This document shows, piece after piece, positions 58,001 through 64,000 of a stretch of 64,000 bases of DNA. Numbering within the stretch: position 1 is the stretch's first letter; each line of letters starts with the position of its first letter. The stretch is from Echinarachnius parma (taxonomy: Eukaryota; Echinodermata; Echinoidea; Clypeasteroida; Echinarachniidae): NCBI GenBank assembly GCA_037951105.1, contig JBAMJV010003788.1, positions 186,001-250,000 of the forward strand, in the 5' to 3' direction. Under the pieces are notes generated by a model, which did no database searches, was not told where the DNA came from, and saw only the letters and a program-made list of their open reading frames with translations. A program made the position numbers and the translations under genes.

Positions 58001-61000
58001 AAACACTTCATTGGCTACCAATCGATCAACGCGTTAAATTTAAGATTTTGTTGTTAACATTTCACTGTATACATGGTTCAGCCCCTAGCTACAATACTTT
58101 TTTGATACAACCTTACAATCCTATACGACCCCTCCGATCCTCTCAATCTAGCTTACTTTCTATCCCACCAAGCAAAAAATCATGGGGGGACAGGGCTTTT
58201 GCACATGTGGGTCCTTCACTCTGGAATGAGTTACCCCAGCACATTAGAAATATTACGTCTTTAGAGTATTTTAAGACAAGTTTGAAATCACATCCCTTTC
58301 AAGTTGCATTTCATTAATATCCAGTAGATTCCCAGTATGTGTTGATATGTTTATGTTCCATAATTATGTTCTTTGTTTTTATTGTCCCTTTTTTTTTCTT
58401 CCCTTCTTTTTGAGTGTGTAAAGATGAGTTTACTGTGCCCTGAGCACCTTGAAAAAGGTGGAATTGGCGCATTACAAGACCGCTTTATTATTATTATTAT
58501 TATTAATGCCTAAGATGGATGGAAGGAAGTGTCAAATTGAGCAAGGCGCATTATTGGTGTATCAATACAACAAAAACAATTTCTCAATATCGTCATCTTA
58601 TGACACGAATAGTTCATGCTTCTTGTCATTGCATATTCAACATGACGCATAATTCAATTTTGAATTGTCAACTTTGGATTTTAACTTGGCCTACAGCCGC
58701 GATGCAATATAAATTCAACATACACTACTCACAAAAAGTAATTCCCCCCCCCCCCCCCTTGCAATTTATCATATATCTCAACAAGTATTTTTTTCCGATT
58801 TTGATCATTCAAACGGTAATGAACGTGGAATTTTCTTAACGCAAAACATGAATGGTATGTGTCTGCCAATTGATGGCATTGTTGGTGTGAAATAATGCTT
58901 TTTATGAACAAAGGTGTGAAAAACAAATCTTGCACTTTTGTGATTTGTGTCAGCTTCTACACGAATAACAAGCACCATTTATTGCATTTCACTCTATGAT
59001 TTCCTTTTAATAAGCATCACAATTAAAACATGACATGGCTTCGGCCACCCTAATCCCCAAGAATTTCATATTAAAAGGCCTATTGTTTCAGAAAAGTGTA
59101 TGCTTTTGGAAAATGGTTCCACTAAGAACAATGCAGCAGTAGTACTGAATTACATAACAGATTTGCGAATTAGGCCGACCGCAATAAATATGGTTGCCAT
59201 AGAATTACGTTTTTACCATGAAAATATGTATTTTATGATACAAAGTGCAAAAAACAGGTGCACTTTATATGGCATATTGGGTACATTTTGTATACGAGTA
59301 AGCATCTTCATTGAACATGACCCGACACATGCATTTTTATGAAACAACAGGCCTTTCAATATGACATTGTTGGGGATTATCGTGGCCAAAGTCATGTCCT
59401 ATTTTAATCCTTATTGGAGTTGACCTAATTCACAAATCTGTTATGTAATTCAGTACTACTGCTGCTTTGTTCTTAGTGGAACTTTTTGTTAAAAAACATG
59501 CATTTTTCTGAAACAATAGGCCTTTCAATATGAAATTGTTAGGGATTAGAGTGGCCCATGTCATGTCCTGTTTTAATTGTGATGCTTATTAAAAGTAAAA
59601 CATAGAGTAAAATGTAATAAATGGTGCTTGTTATTCGTGTAGAAGCTGACACAAATCACAAAAGTGCAATATTTGTTTTCACTCCTTTTGTCATAAAATG
59701 CATGACTTCACACCAACAATGCCATCAATTTACAGACACATACCATTCATTTTTTGCGTAAGAAAATTCCATATCCATCACCATTTGAATGATCAAAATT
59801 TGTAAAATACTTTTTGAGATATATGAAAAATGCTAGGGGGACTTACTGTTTTGTGAGTAGTGTATATGTGGGTTGTTCGACTCCAAATTATGCACTATTT
59901 GTATAAGCACCCATTTATTATTCATGTCACTGTTCAAAATAATCATATAATTATAATTTATGCTCACTTTTCATCACATTTTGTCACAGACGTTACTGTC
60001 GGAAAATTGTAATTGTAAATAATAGCGCAACATTATATACAAGTTTTCCTTGTATATTTGCGTCCTCAATATAACCTTTGTTCGTTATGGAAAAAATAAA
60101 CCCCCAAAATACACTGCAGGTATTATTTTACTAAAAACCGGAAACATTTAACTTTCAATGCTGGTAAAACATACGATAATTCTTAACAAACAGTCATTGA
60201 TCACAATGTCAATATCTCGTTATTAGAGCGAATTTGAATACACCTATTTAAAGATTTTGTTTTAACATTTTCATCAGGTTTATTTACACTCATTACCTGC
60301 GTAATGAGCAAAAACGTTTTGAGGGGCAGAACAAAACTCCGCATCGCCACCAGGTATAGTGGGTGATGGCAGGGTTGCTAACCAAGCGGTGATTATGACA
60401 CTTTGCGAGTGAGCGAAGCGACTAAACGGGGGGAGGGTGTGGGAGGGAGTGTTGCCACTCCCACTCCCACACTAGAAAGTATCCAATCTAGTGCATAACT
60501 AGGAATGAAATTCGGACTTGACGCCATGCATGTACTATACAATGTGGGTACATACGTCATGATTCTACCGACTGGAAAAAGGTTATATTTTTTTCACGAA
60601 GAAAACTTGATCCTAAAAATGCCCCTCCCACTCCCCCCCCCCCTCCCCCCCCCCCCCCAAAAAAAAAAGAATTAATGTTCTCAAAGTGATATACACCGAC
60701 TTGCTCCAAATGACATACTATTGATGATATAACACCATAAACAGGGTATTTCAGACGTAGAAAAGACCGATTCCCGAGGAAACGAAGCTGCAGAGAGGGG
60801 GGAGAGGTGTGATGGGAGGGAGGTGTCAGCACTTGTACGGTGAGGGAGTTTTGTTCATGTTTTACTTGAAATTGTGCAATCAGGTGCATACCGGGAAAGG
60901 AAATTTAACTTGACATGAAGCAGTATCTGAGTTATCATGTCTCAAGAAATACCCCTTTTAAAATTACTAAGATATCGATTTAGAAATAAGTCATGTTTGA

Positions 61001-61037
61001 TTCCTTTTTGTTTGTGGGGGGGGGGGCAACATGCCCC

Positions 61038-61068
<31 letters not shown>

Positions 61069-63555
61069 CAGTACGCAAGTGCACATTGTGGGTTACGTCA
61101 ATGGCTATTTGGCGAGGGCATAATATGTACCCTCACACCTTTCTAGCTAAACGCGACACCTACCACAATCTCTTTCATCAGTCCCGTCATAACAATCAGC
61201 TATCAGGTCACAAACCGAGCTACCATTTACGACAAACTTGCTTGCGTCACACACATGTGGATCTGTATATGGAGATAACAGAATTAAGTGTAGTACTATA
61301 CAAATTGCATTTATGGAGTTTTACTCAAACGGTAGTTATACAGGGTGGCCCCAAAAAACGGAACGGGGCACTTCCCAAAATAAAGTAACAAAATGAACAT
61401 GTCCATCGGATAGAAAGTCGTTTCCAATGAACAACGATACCAAGAAAAGTAATTTTGGACGTGTAGTTTTTGTTTCAGGGCGCTTTGAGTGAGACCATGT
61501 CAGGTCCCTATTTTTGTCAATTTTTACCAAGTCAGTGCCTGATAAATGAGACTTACTGCCCGACGTACCATTGAAACCGCGAGTATGCCGCGCGCCATTG
61601 TTAGTGTGCATTCAGCTGTGTGCCGAGCGGTGCCGAGAGAATGGGCATAATTGGTCAATAGTTTGACGGGCAGTAAGTCTCATTTACAAACTCAAAGTTT
61701 GAACGGCTCTTTTTGAATGATAACAGGCTTTTTATTTAGACGTTTATAAGTGTGTATTCATTTTGAGCATAGTGGAGTTATAACTATTAGTTTGTAATGT
61801 AATGGTGCAGGTTTTGGTTACTAAATTTCACTTTGACCAAAACTCTCTTTACCAGAACTCAACTATCCCTTTAATACTTCTTCGAGCCATGACACAGCGA
61901 AGCAAATAGTTACGGTATTCAGACAGGCGTCAATTGTTGGGATGAGTCAACCCTTCCATGAATGTTCGATGTATACCAACGTAGCCTAGCAAACGTCCAG
62001 GTGGTCATTTTATAAACCAACTATAGGGTTGACGGTATTTATTAATATGGGCCCATGAGTATGTTTATTATTTAACATGTTGGGTAGTATTGTTAACCAT
62101 TGGTTATATGTCGTTAATGAGGTATACATTCAAGATTTATTTTGAAACGCAACCAAGCCCATCATTACTACGTTTCTGATCATTCACAATTTGTACTTTT
62201 CTTTGTTTCATTTAACAAATTTTTGTTTGCATAAATACCTGTAAATTTCTGCACAATGATTGTTAGATTGAAACCCTGATTCCGATGCGATGAATTGGAC
62301 GAGAATTCAACAAACATGTCCCCAGATGGAAGGAATAGTATTCTGGGTATTACATTGTCGTTGCCAGTGAACACCTGATATAGAGATGCATTTGAAGGTT
62401 CCCATCCAGAACCGACAGCCACCCAATCGGAATGATGATTATCAAGTTGGATGTGTCCAAACACAATTCTGTAGAAATTGTCAGTTGGGTCTCCTGCAGG
62501 GTCATACCGGAATGTCCACAGAACGTAGGCGTTGGGCGGGTAGTACGATGGATAACTATGAGATGCAAGATGGACGACATCACCAAGGACTAGTGAGAAA
62601 TCTTTACATTGAAAAGGTAAAAACAGAAATATTACTTTCTTGAAATAACCATATCATAAGTTAACAACAACATCAATTTAGAAACAATATAAATTACATA
62701 AATGTTGGTAACATAATCGCTTGTTATATGAAATAAACATTTATTCTTTACATTGCTGACTTTGGCGTATTATGCTGAGCCTCAGTCATTTGTTTGAGGT
62801 ATTAGATTTCTCCAATAATTATTTATCTAGTTGAAGTACTTGAGATTACGATACTGTAGGAAAACATAGATATGATGGTGACTACGTAACTCATGTTCTT
62901 TCCTTTGTTTGCGTGTTTTGGAATGTATTACACCAATGGATCCATGGATCCTGTTTTCAAATGTGTATGCTTGATATTCCGATAATACCTATGAAGGCTA
63001 TTTATATACGCATCTGTTTTTTTCTACAAGGCTCGAGAAGTACTCTTTATTCCCTGGAATTATGTAAACAATACACAAATCTACTCCCCAAGAAATGTGA
63101 TATATAATTGATTTAAGATGGAAAAGTGAAATCTGGTATTAAAACCAAATCAAATATGCTCATATTTTATGCGACAATTTTCAGAAATGTCTTTATATCC
63201 ACGGATTTCAATCTAAGCGTTACTATCACACTGCTAATTTGTTTCAAATTATTCATCATTTTCATTGACAACTATCCGGTGAGGGTAAACTTTCCCTTCA
63301 CCAAACTATACAGGACCGACGACAATAACACGCAATATGTATGTAAGTGCACGCTAACAATAGCAGTGCATTGGTATTTGGCCCAAAATAATTTAGATTC
63401 AATTAAATTTAATGCAAAGGTCTTTAGAAATTACGTATATGTATGAACATACTTACTACAATATTTTTCATCGGTTCCATCATAACAGTCTGGTGCAAAG
63501 TCACATACAGACGTTTTGTTCACCACGAACGTACGAGAATCACAGATAAAATAAT
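43456..63555 (-). CDS. Alternating LDLa-CUB exons of a large extracellular region, both ends incomplete
   Basis: Seven exons in the order LDLa, CUB, LDLa, CUB, LDLa, CUB, LDLa (63.5 kb down to 43.5 kb) join in frame into about 491 codons. Every junction is phase 1, the signature of exon-shuffled extracellular modules. No signal peptide, stop or polyadenylation site belongs to the set, so it continues on both sides. It probably continues right of the window, and at the left probably into the EGF exon of the receptor at 24,272, since phase and strand agree. The modules are atypical: CUBs without Cys and LDLa with four Cys. Several N-glycosylation sequons fit secretion or surface display. An independent CUB/LDLa gene that ends in an unseen exon between 24.6 and 43.4 kb is the alternative. 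Confidence 0.75.
43732..44200. mobile_element. Copy of the TTAAAGGGATAGCTGA repeat family
   Basis: Starts TTAAAGGGATAGCTGAATTT. The end near ATTGTATGCTCTTTCGAATTTGACACTCAG is the inverted match of the inner part of the element at 47,149-47,703. The right terminus is not intact. Confidence 0.5.
44201..45988. other. Intronic, no exon seen
   Basis: Includes a CpG-richer block (44.9-45.5 kb) and a cluster of GGTAC/CGTACCGT palindromes (45,604-45,655), plus GTGTGT/GAGTGAGT repeats near 45.9 kb. The open frames have no domain. Confidence 0.4.
45989..46180. mobile_element. ~190-bp hairpin MITE
   Basis: ATAACAGTTGTCAAC and, inverted, ATACAGTTGTTAAC form the ends. Inside, ATTTTAAATGCTATTTCGGGAAGA pairs with TCTTCCCTCAATAGCATTTAAAA around a short loop at about 46,085. 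Confidence 0.75.
46722..47084 (-). CDS. CUB exon 3
   Basis: 363 bp (2+360+1). The CUB core is visible as SHNYPSNYPPNAYALWTFRY, then DLFVEFRSDSSYQYQGFSL. None of the four canonical CUB Cys is present (the Cys before the core Trp is Ala). Less like the other two: the AVGSG block is replaced by LNIGEDL. Acceptor ATGATGCAG, donor ACAG|GTAATG. Confidence 0.88.
47149..47703. mobile_element. TTAA-flanked MITE, ~550 bp
   Basis: TTAAAGGGATAGCTGAG at the left, CTCAACTATCCCTTTAA at the right. TTAA targets point to piggyBac- or Kolobok-type mobilisation. Relatives lie at 43,732 and 61,700-61,874. Confidence 0.7.
48990..49072. repeat. (TG)n microsatellite and G tract
   Basis: About 28 TG dinucleotides with CG interruptions, then an 11-base G run at 49,062. 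Confidence 0.93.
49210..50271. mobile_element. Complete foldback MITE, 1,062 bp
   Basis: The left end AACCCCTCAACAAAAGTTCGG and the inverted right end carry the same sequence with a longer A run; TA lies outside both. Nearly the whole element is a palindrome (for example GGGGCGATTGCAGTAGCCCAG against CTGGGCTACTGCAATCGCCCC). Same family as the element at the window start. It lies inside the 7.1 kb inverted-repeat region. Confidence 0.9.
51243..53442 (-). pseudogene. Non-LTR retrotransposon (CR1/Jockey-group) ORF2, broken
   Basis: The upstream frame begins in the end of the AP-endonuclease (SDHNIVSFTFSG), then the linker and reverse transcriptase: RPISLTCICCKVMEH, DFRKAFDRVPHQHL, SGVPQGSVIGPTLFLLYIND and FADDSVIY (catalytic box at 52,048-52,059). 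The frame stops after LADWSTKWLC at 51,949. Coding continues in another frame from about 51,955 (SLTISRKHKP...YLGVTVSKDLRW...YGSEAWNPYN) to TAG at 51,243, so a small deletion joins the two. A further stop interrupts the endonuclease just upstream (near 53,477). Inactive; clade not assigned. Confidence 0.88.
53443..54944. other. Decayed LINE 5' part and unassigned sequence inside the 7.1 kb element
   Basis: The first ~100 bases continue the endonuclease reading with a stop. Beyond that the frames are broken. The minus frame at 54,060-54,377 (105 codons) has His/Cys-containing stretches but no motif I can name. Confidence 0.4.
55488..55586 (-). CDS. LDLa exon 3
   Basis: 99 bp (2+96+1). LVCDARKFAINGSSVCDYEL, then NCYDGTDEKDC. 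Four Cys, an NGSS glycosylation sequon, and acidic Ca-site residues retained. Acceptor ATCACGCAG, donor TGTA|GTAAGT. Confidence 0.9.
55640..56061. repeat. Degenerate minisatellite (ATTATGAATAGCGACCC type)
   Basis: About a dozen irregular ~25-40 bp units with the core TATGAA-AGCGACCC (for example 55,798, 55,891 and 55,971). The array resumes after the element at 56,062-56,857 (GACTCTCATTGTGAACTATGAATTATG). Confidence 0.75.
56062..56857. mobile_element. 796-bp TIR element with repeated ATTTCACGAAGTGACAC boxes
   Basis: The ends ATATCGTCGTGCATTTCACG and, inverted, ATATCATCGCGCATTTCACG. The 17-bp box occurs at 56,074, 56,161, 56,401 (variant) and 56,601 on the + strand and inverted at 56,829. Multiple subterminal boxes resemble transposase-binding arrays. 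No protein is encoded. Confidence 0.75.
56988..57344 (-). CDS. CUB exon 2
   Basis: 357 bp (2+354+1). SHGYPSNYPPNTYVLWTFQY, then YYDRLAVGSGWDPSNTS and ENMFVEFSSRPSYEYPGFRL, a clear CUB fold pattern with the YD acidic residue kept. No Cys at all. Acceptor GTTCTGCAG, donor ACAG|GTTTGT. Confidence 0.92.
57780..58515 (+). pseudogene. L2/CR1-like LINE 3' end
   Basis: Reading across a few stops gives LQNTAARIVTLTKKFTHITP, LQTLHWLPIDQRVKFKILLL, HCIHGSAPSYN and WNELPQHIRN, ending at a stop at 58,317. This is the conserved C-terminal region of L2/CR1-type ORF2. The sequence then reaches GGCGCATTACAAGACCGC and a (TTA)n tail (58,488-58,505), a typical 3' terminus. It is 5'-truncated within the LDLa2-CUB2 intron. 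Confidence 0.85.
58723..59862. mobile_element. Foldback MITE with CACTACTCACAAAA ends
   Basis: CACTACTCACAAAAAGTAA at the left and TTTTGTGAGTAGTG at the right, TA on both sides, 1,140 bp. The arms are complementary almost throughout (CATACCATTCAT, GTAGTACTGAATTACATAACAG). A C15 tract sits in the left arm only. Confidence 0.85.
59863..61163. other. Intronic, no exon seen
   Basis: AT-rich to 60.3 kb, then a GGGAGGGTGTGGGAGGGAG patch (60,430-60,460) and poly(C)/poly(G) runs at 60,637-60,658, 61,016-61,027 and 61,036-61,054. Confidence 0.45.
61164..61262 (-). CDS. LDLa exon 2
   Basis: 99 bp. PHVCDASKFVVNGSSVCDLI, then ADCYDGTDERDC. Four Cys. Acceptor CCATATACAG, donor TGTG|GTAGGT. Confidence 0.9.
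61339..61690. mobile_element. Fragment with mariner-like CAGGGTGGCCCCAAAAA end
   Basis: CAGGGTGGCCCCAAAAAACGG follows TATA. The block with GTCCATCGGATAG, GGGCGCT-TGAGTGA and TAAATGAGACTTACTGCCCG recurs in related form at 63,756-64,000. Ends of this kind are frequent in Tc1/mariner elements. Confidence 0.5.
61700..61874. mobile_element. Right end of a TTAAAGGGATAG-family MITE
   Basis: GCTCTTTTTGAATGATAACAG through CTCAACTATCCCTTTAA matches the right half of the element at 47,149-47,703. Confidence 0.6.
62239..62601 (-). CDS. CUB exon 1
   Basis: 363 bp. SHSYPSYYPPNAYVLWTFRY, then SDWVAVGSGWEPSNAS and GDMFVEFSSNSSHRNQGFNL. No Cys. Very similar to CUB exon 2 (shared DPAGDPTD and PRILFLP), so the LDLa-CUB pair was probably duplicated as a unit. 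Acceptor TGTAAAG, donor ACAG|GTATTT. Confidence 0.92.
62602..63456. other. Intron between LDLa1 and CUB1
   Basis: AT-rich; no repeat or exon recognised. Confidence 0.5.
63457..63555 (-). CDS. LDLa exon 1
   Basis: 99 bp. YFICDSRTFVVNKTSVCDFA, then PDCYDGTDEKYC. Four Cys and an NKT glycosylation sequon. Acceptor CCTTTTGTAG, donor TGTA|GTAAGT. It starts with two bases of a split codon, so another exon lies further upstream, right of the window. Confidence 0.9.
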
Positions 63556-63755
63556 CTACAAAAGGAATACAAGTGTTCCAGTCATCAGATACCTCTAAAC
63601 TAGATATTAAGGAATACATCTATATTCATTAAACATAATATTACATTACTAATATTGCACTATATTACTTATATTACTAGGTTAAAGTGCAAGAATAACT
63701 GTGTGGTTAACATTAGTGTAAATTGGAATCGGCGTGAGCGTTGAACTCGCTAAAC

Positions 63756-64000
63756 AGGGTGACCCCAAAAATGGAACGGGGCGCTTCCCACAATAATTAG
63801 CAAAAGTATTTTGTCCATCGGATAGGATATCTTTAGAAAATTCAGTTGTGTACCGAGATAATGGGCATGATTGTTCGACGCTATGACGGACAGGAAGTAC
63901 GATTTATCAGGCACCGACTTGGTAAAAATAGACAACAAATGGGAACCTGACATGATGTCACTCAGAGCGCCCTAAAACAAATACTACACGACCAAAATTA
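63756..64000. mobile_element. Second mariner-like end fragment, cut by window edge
   Basis: CAGGGTGACCCCAAAAATGG with the same GTCCATCGGATAG and CACCGACTTGGTAAAAAT blocks as the copy at 61,339. Confidence 0.5.

Noticed and set aside
43456-63555. LDL-receptor or DMBT1-like gene identity for the CUB/LDLa exons
   Set aside because: No YWTD propeller, SRCR or ZP exon is seen, and the Cys-free CUBs do not fit those families.
1-64000. CRISPR array, bacterial operon, tRNA or rRNA genes
   Set aside because: Splice signals and animal domains mark this as eukaryotic; the regular arrays are microsatellites or minisatellites without unique spacers, and no tRNA or rRNA sequence was recognised by eye.

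Overview
This window is eukaryotic genomic DNA. It has short exons with GT/AG borders, long AT-rich introns, vertebrate-type extracellular domains, many foldback transposons, non-LTR retrotransposon remnants, triplet microsatellites and an unusual number of long poly(G)/poly(C) tracts. The gene families and repeat landscape suggest a marine invertebrate, most likely a deuterostome (echinoderm, hemichordate or cephalochordate), but the sequence alone does not settle the species.

Layout. (1) 1-2.3 kb: two terminal-inverted-repeat elements, then the last two coding exons of a + strand sigma-class glutathione S-transferase-like gene. (2) 2.3-10.6 kb: intergenic DNA with an AATC array, an interleaved small duplication and a ~2.2 kb tandem segmental duplication; one copy carries a 724-bp insertion. 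(3) 10.66-24.27 kb, minus strand: sixteen phase-consistent exons of an adhesion GPCR in the order EGF, Ig, SEA, hormone-receptor motif (HRM), GAIN with GPS, seven-TM domain and a ~95-residue tail. A decayed second EGF exon lies just upstream. (4) 24.6-43.4 kb: no convincing minus-strand exons; foldback elements, a 15-bp minisatellite, reverse-transcriptase fragments, a (TTC)n tract, a near-perfect ~380-bp palindrome and two CpG-rich spots that could be + strand gene starts. (5) 43.4-63.6 kb, minus strand: seven exons encoding alternating LDLa and CUB modules (4 LDLa, 3 CUB), all with phase 1-1 boundaries. Their introns hold a nested long-inverted-repeat element with a LINE inside it, plus several more MITEs.

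How the genes fit together. The CUB/LDLa exons and the adhesion-GPCR exons share strand and order. The last LDLa exon ends one base into a codon and the EGF exon begins with the two bases that complete one. I see no stop, promoter or terminal exon between them. The simplest reading is one receptor gene of more than 53 kb whose extracellular region is (LDLa-CUB)n-EGF-Ig-SEA-HRM-GAIN. This is an inference; two adjacent genes remain possible. The modules are unusual: all three CUB domains lack all four canonical cysteines, and all four LDLa domains lack the same two cysteines (positions 1 and 3, which normally pair). The receptor also carries two potential self-cleavage sites (SEA GSVIV and GPS HAT) and a FDNPTY motif in its tail.

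Exon coordinates were set by eye from splice signals and reading-frame continuity. No alignments or database searches were run.
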